From positions 248,001 through 312,000 of the forward strand of contig NZ_CP097116.1 in NCBI RefSeq assembly GCF_024029335.1: 64,000 bases of DNA, given 5' to 3'. Below the pieces are notes generated by a model that saw only the letters and a list, made by a program, of their open reading frames with translations, was not told the origin of the DNA and searched no databases. The position numbers and the translations under genes are program-made. Positions 56,522-64,000 of this stretch are shown here, piece by piece. The first letter of the stretch is position 1. Each line of letters opens with the position of its first letter. Origin of the DNA: Fructilactobacillus myrtifloralis (GTDB lineage Bacteria; Bacillota; Bacilli; Lactobacillales; Lactobacillaceae).

Positions 56522-59500
56522 TCATTTTAAGACCACGTTCTTCGTCCCTAACAATGCCTGTAGTTGGTCCAGAACGTCCGGACTGGGATCGACTTGCCAT
56601 GCCTTTGGCAACAGTTGCCGTTGCTTGGAACTCGCCCAGTACAAAATCACAGGAACCGATCCGGGATGCGCTTGTAACACCGCCTGCAAGTGTTGCAATT
56701 GCGTTGGTTGCTCCTGGGTCGGAAGAATTTGTAAAAAGAGGCGTTTTGAGCTGGTCGTTTGCTGGTGCACAACGTTTGCAGCTGGTTGGAGTTGATCCAC
56801 CACCACCTGTAAGCCCCGACGTTCTTCGACATTCCCAGTCACCAAGACCACTTGGTTTGGTTGTAACCACTCCTGGGCCGCTTGATAAACGTTCGGAAAG
56901 AGGGTTAAATCGACCTCCCCAAATTGATCAGAGGCCGTCACAAAGGCCATTAGTTGGCCTTTTTTAGTCCGAATGCTCTTGATGTGATTCACTAATAGCA
57001 CGAGGTTAACGTGTTGTTGCCCGGCCCTTAATTGGTTGCTACGTAAGGCGTCCCGACTCTGTTTCAGTTGGTCATAGCGTTCCACCGGATGTCCAGACAA
57101 AAAGGTCCCTAGGTACTCGCTTTCGTAGTTAATTTTTTGCCAATCAGGCCAATCCGCTTTGCGCTGAATCTCAACCTCCATGCCTGGGATTGAAGCTAAC
57201 AGGGATCCCGATAAATCAGCGGCACTGATAAACTTTGGAATAGCTTCGCTCAACTCCCGCCGGTTATAGCCAAACTGATCGAATGCTCCGACTGCGGCTA
57301 AGGTTTGTAAGGGTTCCACCTTGCGAAATTTCTGTGGCAGCCGTTGGATTACATCGTTTAGATCACGAAAGTCGCCCTCCTCCTTGCGCGTCGTAATGAG
57401 GGCTTGCATCAGATCGGAACGTAACCCCTTCACCGCTCGCAAACCAAACCGAATTCCTTGATCTTGATACGTAAAATCAAGCTCGCTCCGGTTAATGTCT
57501 GGCGGCAACACAGAAATGCCATCGTCCTTGGCTTCTTGAATGTAATTTCTAATCTTAACCTGATTTCCTAAGACTGAATTTAAGAGGGCTGTGAAGAAGG
57601 GCCCTGGAAAGTGCGCCTTTAAATAAGCCAGCTCAACCGCCATTTTACTGTAGGCAACCGCATGGGATTTATTAAAGCCATAGCTGGCAAACTGTTCAAT
57701 GTAGGCAAACGTTTGCTCCGCCGTTTCCTGCGAATAGCCGTTGTGCACGGAGCCTGAGATAAAGCGTTCCCGCATCGACTCCATTTCTTGATGGTGCTTC
57801 TTACTCATGGCCCGTCGTAACACGTCGGCTTGTCCCAGTGAAAAGCCCGCCATCGTAGCGGCCAACTGCATGACTTGTTCTTGATAAACAATGATGCCAT
57901 AGGTTGAACCCAAAATCTTTTGAATGGCCGCATTTTGGTAATGGTATTCTTCTTGGCCATTTTTTCGTTTAATGAAAGTATCAATGTTTTCCATGGGACC
58001 CGGACGATACAAGGCGTTGACCGCTGCAATTAGTTCGAAGCGGTCCGGGTGCATCCGGCGTAGTACTTGTTTAATCCCACTGGATTCAAACTGAAACACG
58101 CCGTTGGTGCGACCAGCTTGAAATAGCTCCATGGTCTGGGGATCATTAAGGTCAATTTTAGTCACGTCAAAGTCGACATCCAGTTGGTCGTGCACGATTT
58201 GTAAGATGTTCGCCATGATGGAGAGGTTCCGTAACCCCAGGAAATCAATTTTTAACAGGCCCACATCTTCAACGTAATACTTTGAGTATTGGGTCATAAG
58301 TAACCCTTCGTTTCCAGACTGAACCGGCGCCTTTTCCACGATTGGTTGGTCACTTAAAATGACCCCGGCCGCGTGGGTCGAGTAGTGCCGGGGTAAGCCC
58401 TCTAACTGTTGCGCCGTTTTAAACAGGGTCTCGTTCAACGGTTGATCTGCAATGAGGTTTTGTAACTTTTGGGACTCCTGTAAAGCGTTGCTCAGGGTTT
58501 GGTGCAAATGATTAGGAATCGCGGCGCTCCACTGGTTCATTTGTTCGGGACGCATTCCAAAGACCCGGCCCACATCACGAATTGCTTGCTTGGCCCCGAG
58601 GGTCCCAAAGGTAATAATTTGGGCTACGTGGGTGTCCCCGTAACGATCATGCACGTACTGCAGAATTTCATCACGTTGGTCATCCGGAATATCCATGTCA
58701 ATATCTGGCATTTGAGCCCGTTCCTCGTTCAAAAACCGTTCAAACAACAGATCGTACTTAATTGGGTCGACATCAGTAATCCGTAAAACGTAGGCCACTA
58801 ACGACCCGGCGGCAGAGCCCCGGCCTGGTCCCGTAATAATATGCTGCTGGTGGGCAAAATTAATGACATCCCACACAATCAAAAAGTAGTCGCTAAAGCC
58901 CATCCGGTCAATAACGTCCAGTTCATGTTGCAACCGCTCGGTATAGGCCGCGGGAGGATCCTGGTGTAGCCGGTCGGCTAAGCCTTTCGTACACAACTCT
59001 CGAAGGTAAGCGATTGCTGACTCCTGATTAGGCGTTGCAAACCGCGGAAGATGCGGCGTTTGCTTGGGAATGTGCACATCACAGGCCGCCACAATTTTTT
59101 GGTTAACGGCCAACGCCGCCTGGAGGGACTGCTGTTGGTAAGCTTGTTCCACTTCCTGGGCCGGTCGGAGCCAGTGTTCGCCTAACAGGGCTTGTTGTTC
59201 TGGAATTGAACCGAGTGGCGTACCCGTATCAATGGAACGTAGCACCCGTACGTCAAAATAATCGGTAGCCTTTAAGTAATCAACGGCATTTAAGGCCACT
59301 AACTCGGTCTGCGTGTCGTCCGCCACCGCTTGACGGGCAGTGATCATAGCAGCATTGGCATCCATTGGAAGACCGAGTTTGACGGCCTCCGGATCGGCGA
59401 GAGCCGTTAAGGTCTGGACGACTTGAACGGCATCGGCGGGCCGGTCATAGTCCAGTAGTGATAGTGCTTCGCTACTCTCTGGCAGTAACACAAACAGATC

Positions 59501-59854
59501 AGTTAACCAATCGGTAATTTGGTCCAGCGTGAGCGCATCTGGTTGCGTCATTGCCAGTGACGACAACTGCATTAAATTTTGATACCCGGTTTGATTTTTA
59601 GCCAATAACACTAGCTCAAACTGGTGCTCCGTCAAAACCGTTCCTTGAATCGTCAGCTTTAACCCGATGATTGGTTTTAGCCCCTGCTGTCGGGCTTCCT
59701 TTTCAAACGCTACGGCTCCGTACATCACATTTTGATCGGTTAAAGCCACGGCGTTATAACCCTTCTCCTTTGCAGCGGAAACTAGGTCTGGTAACTTAGT
59801 TGTACTTTGCAATAAGCTGTAGGAACTAATATTTTGTAATGGTGCATACGCCAT
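56522..59854 (-). CDS. dnaE: DNA polymerase III alpha subunit DnaE
   Basis: 1110 residues. The error-prone/lagging-strand replicative polymerase of Bacillota. The PHP domain (about 1-200) begins YAPLQNISSYSLLQST; the palm has MPDIDMDIPDDQRDEIL with the catalytic Asp residues, then the HHQEMESMRERF fingers, a helix-hairpin-helix region and an OB domain. No proofreading exonuclease, which separates it from PolC. It lies directly upstream of pyk. Confidence 0.96.
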   Translation of the reverse strand: MAYAPLQNISSYSLLQSTTKLPDLVSAAKEKGYNAVALTDQNVMYGAVAFEKEARQQGLKPIIGLKLTIQGTVLTEHQFELVLLAKNQTGYQNLMQLSSLAMTQPDALTLDQITDWLTDLFVLLPESSEALSLLDYDRPADAVQVVQTLTALADPEAVKLGLPMDANAAMITARQAVADDTQTELVALNAVDYLKATDYFDVRVLRSIDTGTPLGSIPEQQALLGEHWLRPAQEVEQAYQQQSLQAALAVNQKIVAACDVHIPKQTPHLPRFATPNQESAIAYLRELCTKGLADRLHQDPPAAYTERLQHELDVIDRMGFSDYFLIVWDVINFAHQQHIITGPGRGSAAGSLVAYVLRITDVDPIKYDLLFERFLNEERAQMPDIDMDIPDDQRDEILQYVHDRYGDTHVAQIITFGTLGAKQAIRDVGRVFGMRPEQMNQWSAAIPNHLHQTLSNALQESQKLQNLIADQPLNETLFKTAQQLEGLPRHYSTHAAGVILSDQPIVEKAPVQSGNEGLLMTQYSKYYVEDVGLLKIDFLGLRNLSIMANILQIVHDQLDVDFDVTKIDLNDPQTMELFQAGRTNGVFQFESSGIKQVLRRMHPDRFELIAAVNALYRPGPMENIDTFIKRKNGQEEYHYQNAAIQKILGSTYGIIVYQEQVMQLAATMAGFSLGQADVLRRAMSKKHHQEMESMRERFISGSVHNGYSQETAEQTFAYIEQFASYGFNKSHAVAYSKMAVELAYLKAHFPGPFFTALLNSVLGNQVKIRNYIQEAKDDGISVLPPDINRSELDFTYQDQGIRFGLRAVKGLRSDLMQALITTRKEEGDFRDLNDVIQRLPQKFRKVEPLQTLAAVGAFDQFGYNRRELSEAIPKFISAADLSGSLLASIPGMEVEIQRKADWPDWQKINYESEYLGTFLSGHPVERYDQLKQSRDALRSNQLRAGQQHVNLVLLVNHIKSIRTKKGQLMAFVTASDQFGEVDLTLFPNVYQAAQEWLQPNQVVLVTGNVEERRGLQVVVDQLQPAANVVHQQTTSSKRLFLQILPTQEQPTQLQHLQAVLQAHPGSVPVILYWASSKQRQLLPKAWQVDPSPDVLDQLQALLGTKNVVLK

Positions 59855-59934
59855 CAGCGACCGCTCCCTTCGTTAATTTGCTTCTTCTTAATTATAGCAG
59901 ACCACCGCGAACTTCCTTTTCTCCCGGCTCCTAA

Positions 59935-59962
59935 TTGCAATTTTAATAATTAGTGATACACT
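59935..59962 (+). promoter_or_regulatory. Promoter of the DUF2929 gene
   Basis: -35 TTGCAA (59935-59940), 16-nt spacer, extended -10 TGA-TACACT (59957-59962). Confidence 0.65.
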
Positions 59963-59988
59963 ACTAGTGAATAAAGGAGTGGATATCA

Positions 59989-60177
59989 ATGCGCATTATT
60001 GCTACAAATTTAACAACGCTCTTATGGGGTGTGCTCTACGGTGAAGTCATTGGGTACATCGGAGCCGCCTTGTTGCAAACTCCGTTTACGACAACGGTTG
60101 CACTGGACGTGGCGATTGTAGGAGCCATCGTAGCCCTGGTCGGGGTAAACGTTATCAAATTCGTGATGAAACCGTAA
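59989..60177 (+). CDS. DUF2929 family small membrane protein
   Basis: 62 residues with two hydrophobic helices (about 8-28 and 36-58). The MRIIATNLTTLLWG start and GEVIGYIGAALL match the DUF2929 family found next to dnaE in lactobacilli. Good ribosome binding site (AAAGGAG) and its own promoter. Function unknown. Confidence 0.82.
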   Translation: MRIIATNLTTLLWGVLYGEVIGYIGAALLQTPFTTTVALDVAIVGAIVALVGVNVIKFVMKP

Positions 60178-60182
60178 CTGTT

Positions 60183-60217
60183 AAAAAAACCTGGAAATTA
60201 ATTTCCAGGTTTTTTTT
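60183..60217. terminator. Bidirectional terminator
   Basis: AACCTGGAAATTAATTTCCAGGTT is a perfect palindrome with A and T runs on either side. It serves the DUF2929 gene and the convergent nif3 gene. Confidence 0.9.
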
Positions 60218-61025
60218 ATTGAAATTGAAACGGATCGGTATTAAGTTCCGATTCTAGGACCGTAATTTCCCAGTGTGCTTCAGTTTTCCACTGGTTAAAT
60301 AAGGCACGGAGACGCGGTTTACAGATGCTTTCGATGTGATGTCCCGGATCAAGCGCCGTTAATCCCGTGGCTAACAAATCCTGCGCCGTATGGTAAAACA
60401 GATCGCCCGTGATGTAAACATCCGCATGCTGGGCCAGGGCCGCTGGATAAAATTTACCCCCACTGCCCCCTAAAATGGCCACCCGTTGCACCACTTGCTT
60501 CGGAGCAAAACTTACGACCCGGATTCCACGCAGGTTAAACCGCTCCTTGCAACGAGTTGCTAATTCCGTTAAGGTCATGGGCTGGGGCAAAATGCCGACC
60601 CGCCCCATAGCAAGCTCTGGTTCGTCATCCTGTTGCTCGTGTTCTACCAAACCCGTCGTTTGCTCTAATCCTAGGGCGGCTGCTAACCAATCATTCATGC
60701 CTCCCGGGGCATTATCTAGGTTCGTATGGGCCGCATAAACCGTAATGTTATGCTTTAATAACTCTGCATACATTGCATTTTGGGGGTTCGCCAGGTCTAA
60801 ATTCGCGGCGGGCCGAAACATTACCGGATGGTGAGCAAAGATAAAATCAACGTTTCGATCGATGGCTTCTTGCACCACCTCTGGCCGCACGTCGAGCGTC
60901 GTCATCATTTGATGGACCACGGCCTCCCGATCACCTAACTGAAATCCGGTGGGATCCCCTGGTTCTTTAAACGTTAACGGGGCAAATTGTTCAAAACGGT
61001 CAATAATTTCACTAACCTTTGTCAT
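60216..61025 (-). CDS. Nif3-like dinuclear metal centre protein
   Basis: 269 residues. NIF3/YqfO family, often annotated as GTP cyclohydrolase I type 2-like. Metal ligands appear in FIFAHHPVMF, YAAHTNLDNAPGGMNDWLA and DPGHHIESIC. ATG 61025 follows AGGAGG and overlaps trmK by 14 nt; the longer frame is read out of trmK. It lacks the PII-like insert of larger homologues. Molecular function is uncertain. Confidence 0.9.
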   Translation of the reverse strand: MTKVSEIIDRFEQFAPLTFKEPGDPTGFQLGDREAVVHQMMTTLDVRPEVVQEAIDRNVDFIFAHHPVMFRPAANLDLANPQNAMYAELLKHNITVYAAHTNLDNAPGGMNDWLAAALGLEQTTGLVEHEQQDDEPELAMGRVGILPQPMTLTELATRCKERFNLRGIRVVSFAPKQVVQRVAILGGSGGKFYPAALAQHADVYITGDLFYHTAQDLLATGLTALDPGHHIESICKPRLRALFNQWKTEAHWEITVLESELNTDPFQFQ

Positions 61026-61716
61026 TAAGTACCTCCTGAATGGCTGTAATGCGAGCTTGCATCGCCGCAATTTTAGTCGCGGGTTGCTTTTTTGAAGCCT
61101 GCAACTGTCGCAAAATAAGTTCACTCTTGTGGAGTCGCTCCTGCCATTTGTGGCGAAAAATCGCACTCCGTTCCCTAACTAAGTACGGGCCAAAGTCCAA
61201 CTCCGTTTTGGTTAATGCGGGTGGGTTAGGCACAAATTCGGCCCGCAACATTTCGTAAAAATGCCCGGCGTCTTCGACGAGTTGTTCGGCCGTAATCTGA
61301 TAGTGATTAGCTTGCAACCACCGGCGTAAGACGTTTTCATCGACATTGGGCTGTAGTACTAAAACCGGGTGCTGCCGCAACTGCGCTTGGCCCCGCGTCA
61401 GGATTTCCGTAATCAGTTCGCCCCCCATGCCGGCGATTACAATCACATCCACATGCTCATCGGGATCAAGAACTGCTAGTCCGTTCCCTAACCGCGCCTG
61501 CATTACTTCTTCTAAACCAAGTTTGGTAATTTCGCGCTGCGCGTTTGCTAACGGACCCGGGCGGACCTCGCCCGCAATCGCCGTCTCAATCACTTGGCGT
61601 TGTAACAAATAGGCCGGTAAATAAGCATGGTCAGAGCCAATGTCCGCTAACTTCGGCACCGACGGCACCAAGGCGGCCACCGCTTGTAATCGTTTGGATA
61701 GGTGTTGAATTGTCAT
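61012..61716 (-). CDS. trmK: tRNA (adenine22-N1)-methyltransferase
   Basis: 234 residues. It methylates A22 of tRNA using SAM. SAM loop LADIGSDHAYLPAYLL, then VIAGMGGELITEIL and LVLQPNVDENVLRRWL, followed by a C-terminal coiled coil. ATG 61716 follows GGGAGG; the longer frame would pass through the rpoD terminator. The rpoD-trmK-nif3 order is conserved in Bacillota. Confidence 0.95.
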   Translation of the reverse strand: MTIQHLSKRLQAVAALVPSVPKLADIGSDHAYLPAYLLQRQVIETAIAGEVRPGPLANAQREITKLGLEEVMQARLGNGLAVLDPDEHVDVIVIAGMGGELITEILTRGQAQLRQHPVLVLQPNVDENVLRRWLQANHYQITAEQLVEDAGHFYEMLRAEFVPNPPALTKTELDFGPYLVRERSAIFRHKWQERLHKSELILRQLQASKKQPATKIAAMQARITAIQEVLNDKG

Positions 61717-61730
61717 ACTTCCTCCCGGCA

Positions 61731-61764
61731 AAAAAACAGGGATCCCCATGGATCTCTGTTTTTT
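61731..61764 (-). terminator. Terminator of rpoD
   Basis: ACAGAGATCC pairs with GGATCCCTGT (one mismatch), then seven T on the minus strand. Confidence 0.8.
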
Positions 61765-61766
61765 AA

Positions 61767-62972
61767 TTAGTCTAAAAAGTCTTTCAATTGTTTACTGCGA
61801 GATGGGTGTCGCAACTTGCGTAACGCCTTTGCTTCAATTTGCCGAATTCGTTCTCGCGTTACCCCAAAGACCTTGCCTACTTCCTCTAACGTCCGGGTCC
61901 GACCATCGTCAAGCCCAAACCGAAGTCGTAAGACATTTTCCTCTCGGTCCGTAAGGGTATCTAAGACCCCTTCTAACTGTTCTTTCAATAGCTCATACGA
62001 AGCATGGTCTTCGGGACTGGTAGCCTCTTTATCTTCGATGAAGTCGCCAAGGTGGGAGTCATCCTCTTCCCCAATCGGCGTTTCTAACGATACTGGTTCC
62101 TGAGAAATCTTCAGAATGTTACGAACCTTAGCGGTTGGCATGTCCATTTCTGCTCCAATTTCAATGGGGAGCGGTTCGCGACCAAGGTCTTGCAGTAACT
62201 GCCGTTGGACCCGAATTAACTTGTTAATGGTCTCAACCATGTGGACCGGGATCCGAATCGTTCGAGCTTGATCAGCAATCGCCCGGGTAATCGCCTGGCG
62301 AATCCACCAAGTAGCGTACGTTGAGAATTTGAACCCCTTGCGGTAATCAAATTTTTCAACGGCCTTCATGAGCCCCATGTTTCCTTCTTGAATTAAGTCT
62401 AAGAACTGCATGCCCCGACCAACGTACCGTTTAGCAATCGAAACAACCAGTCGTAAGTTAGCTTCGGCGAGCTCTTGCTTGGCTTCCTCGTCCCCTTCTT
62501 CGATCCGAAGGGCCAACTGCACTTCTTGGTCCGCAGTTAGCAATGGGACCCGTCCAATTTCTTTCAAGTACATCCGAACGGGATCGTTGATCTTAACCCC
62601 TTGCGAGCTTGAGGCATTCTTCAGTTCCTTTTGGGTAACCTTTTTAGCGGCTTCTAGCGCTCGCGGATCCGGTTCTCCGTGCTCGTCAACGATGCTAATC
62701 CCATCGTCTTCAACCTTTTCTAACAACTCATTCATTTGTTTTTTCTTCAGATCGAAGGGAACCTGGAGTTCTGATTCCAAGGTTGCATACGTGACGTGCC
62801 CAATTTTTTTATACTTCTTTACTAAAGCTTCGTAAACCTTGTGGTACCCGTCTTGATCAAACTCTTTTTTCAGATCCTGATTCAGCCGTTCCTGCTTTGC
62901 AGCGGTGGTACTTTTTGCTTCGGGAGTCGCTTTTTTTAATTCTGCGTTTTTACGTGCTTTTCGTTCTGCCAT
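61767..62972 (-). CDS. rpoD: Primary sigma factor RpoD (SigA)
   Basis: 401 residues. The Lys-rich N-terminus and region 1.1-like part are followed by region 1.2 ([16 protein letters not shown]), region 2 ([39 protein letters not shown]), region 3 and region 4.2 ([20 protein letters not shown]). It reads the TTGACA/TATAAT-type promoters seen throughout this window. Cotranscribed with dnaG 17 nt upstream. Confidence 0.97.
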   Translation of the reverse strand: MAERKARKNAELKKATPEAKSTTAAKQERLNQDLKKEFDQDGYHKVYEALVKKYKKIGHVTYATLESELQVPFDLKKKQMNELLEKVEDDGISIVDEHGEPDPRALEAAKKVTQKELKNASSSQGVKINDPVRMYLKEIGRVPLLTADQEVQLALRIEEGDEEAKQELAEANLRLVVSIAKRYVGRGMQFLDLIQEGNMGLMKAVEKFDYRKGFKFSTYATWWIRQAITRAIADQARTIRIPVHMVETINKLIRVQRQLLQDLGREPLPIEIGAEMDMPTAKVRNILKISQEPVSLETPIGEEDDSHLGDFIEDKEATSPEDHASYELLKEQLEGVLDTLTDREENVLRLRFGLDDGRTRTLEEVGKVFGVTRERIRQIEAKALRKLRHPSRSKQLKDFLD

Positions 62973-62989
62973 CTAAATTCCTCCCCGGT

Positions 62990-64000
62990 TTAATCGTCAG
63001 TTGCCTTTAGCCGATCTAACTGTTGTTGGAGCTTAATCAAATCGGTTGCGAGTTTCAGTTGTTGTAATTCGTTCCCCGTTTGCTCGGCAACTGCAAATTC
63101 ATGTTTTAAAGTCTTGATTTGCGCGGTCAACGGCGCATCCTGCTGTATTATTTTAACACAGTCCGCCACGGCCTGGGCACTATAGTAATCGTATGCCGGC
63201 GTCATTTCTAACTCCGCTAAGACCGATTGTAAGTGCCGTTCCCCCACAAAATCGCTAAACTCAGCGGAATCATATTCGGCATGCTGCCGGAAAAATTCCT
63301 GTGCAAACAAGTAGAGTTGTTGGTAATCATCGTGTACGAAGTTAAAATCAGGCCGATTAATCACCTGGGTCCACACGTTTGAATCATGAAGCATCGCCGT
63401 TAATAGCTGCCGTTCGGCGTTTTCAACCCGCGAATACCGGGGTTGTTCCCGCTGCTGGGGGGCAGCTGGTGGAGGCGTGACCTTAGAGTGCGCGGGTCGC
63501 TGTTCGTGTTCTAACCGCTGACGGTCCTGATCACACTGCTCTTGCAGGCTGGCAAGTTCCAAATCCAAATCGGTGGCTAAGTCCTTCAGGTAGACGGTTC
63601 GTTCCACCGAACTATCCAAACTAGCAATTAACCGGGTTGCTTGTTGGGCATAATCAATCCGCTCTGCTTCGTTGCTAAGGTTGAACTGCGTCCGTAAGTA
63701 CCGCAACCGAAATTTAATTACCGGTTCCCGACCGCTTTTAACGATGTTTTGGAAGCCAGCCGCCCCAAATTCACGCCGGTATTCATCGGGATCCATTCCA
63801 TTTGGAATCTGAATGACCCCAATTTGGAATTGCTTGGTCTGTTCTAAGAGAGTTACTGCCCGCGCGATTGCTTTTTGTCCGGGAGTGTCCCCATCGTAGC
63901 AAATGTCGATGTGATCGGTTACCCGTTTCAAATCATAAATTTGTTCTTCGGTCAGACTGGTCCCCATGGAAGCTACTCCGTTCTCAATCCCAGCCTGCGT
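62990..64000 (-). CDS. dnaG: DNA primase DnaG, C-terminal part
   Basis: 336 residues of the C-terminal portion are present; the frame is still open at the right edge. TOPRIM residues are visible (ENGVASMGTSLTEEQ, CYDGDTPGQKAI), followed by helical and helicase-binding regions (about the last 150 residues). The internal ATG at 63967 is only a Met within the TOPRIM domain. It primes DNA synthesis at forks. It is upstream of rpoD as usual. Confidence 0.95.
   Translation of the reverse strand, partial: TQAGIENGVASMGTSLTEEQIYDLKRVTDHIDICYDGDTPGQKAIARAVTLLEQTKQFQIGVIQIPNGMDPDEYRREFGAAGFQNIVKSGREPVIKFRLRYLRTQFNLSNEAERIDYAQQATRLIASLDSSVERTVYLKDLATDLDLELASLQEQCDQDRQRLEHEQRPAHSKVTPPPAAPQQREQPRYSRVENAERQLLTAMLHDSNVWTQVINRPDFNFVHDDYQQLYLFAQEFFRQHAEYDSAEFSDFVGERHLQSVLAELEMTPAYDYYSAQAVADCVKIIQQDAPLTAQIKTLKHEFAVAEQTGNELQQLKLATDLIKLQQQLDRLKATDD

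Noticed and set aside
62990-64000. dnaG as a truncated pseudogene
   Set aside because: The frame runs uninterrupted to the window edge with conserved residues; the truncation is only the end of the window.

Overview
The window looks like a chromosomal segment of a Gram-positive, low-to-moderate GC lactic acid bacterium of the Lactobacillaceae. The housekeeping genes run in the order familiar from lactobacilli (dnaG-rpoD-trmK-nif3, dnaE, pyk, cvfB-xerD-ribT-scpAB-rluB-ribU, ypbB-recQ, cmk-rpsA-der-hup, cca-uup-thyA-folA, rbgA-rnhB-dprA-topA-xerC, parEC). No pfkA lies between dnaE and pyk, where homofermentative lactobacilli usually carry it. That, with the dextransucrase, suggests an obligately heterofermentative (phosphoketolase) species. 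Species identity cannot be fixed from sequence reading alone.

Layout. 1-1.4 kb: the 3' end of a DegV-family gene, then a gene-poor stretch with a possible decayed ORF. 1.4-7.6 kb: a secreted GH70 dextransucrase-type glucansucrase, an Rgg-family regulator directly upstream of it, and, divergent from rgg, a 14-codon hydrophobic-peptide minigene with its own promoter, strong ribosome binding site and perfect terminator. The same 20-nt arrangement, AATG-N7-TTTACTACA, sits 2 nt upstream of the proposed -35 hexamer of both the peptide gene and the glucansucrase gene. This reads as an Rgg/short-hydrophobic-peptide quorum-sensing circuit controlling exopolysaccharide synthesis, and it is the most interesting system here.

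7.7-13.2 kb: an accessory patch with an ABC exporter whose ATPase is fused to an XRE-type DNA-binding domain, a type I methyltransferase and specificity pair (hsdM-hsdS) without hsdR, and a membrane-anchored FMN-binding split-barrel-like protein. 13.2-19.9 kb: one leftward operon opened by a T-box leader whose specifier reads as CGU (Arg). It encodes two paralogous fused binding-protein/permease polypeptides, one ATPase, argG and argH, which fits arginine supply by uptake and by synthesis from citrulline. 19.9-29.2 kb: an LCMT-like methyltransferase, msrB-msrA, ppaC, parE-parC, plsY and an aldose epimerase. 29.2-64 kb: mostly leftward housekeeping operons for recombination, replication, ribosome assembly, nucleotide metabolism, chromosome segregation and primary sigma factor, ending inside dnaG at the right edge.

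Most genes are on the minus strand. Only degV, the peptide gene, the split-barrel gene, plsY, one unknown membrane gene and a DUF2929 gene are on the plus strand. Start codons were chosen from Shine-Dalgarno spacing, stop/start coupling, and promoters or terminators that would otherwise fall inside the coding region, so several genes here are shorter than their longest open frames.
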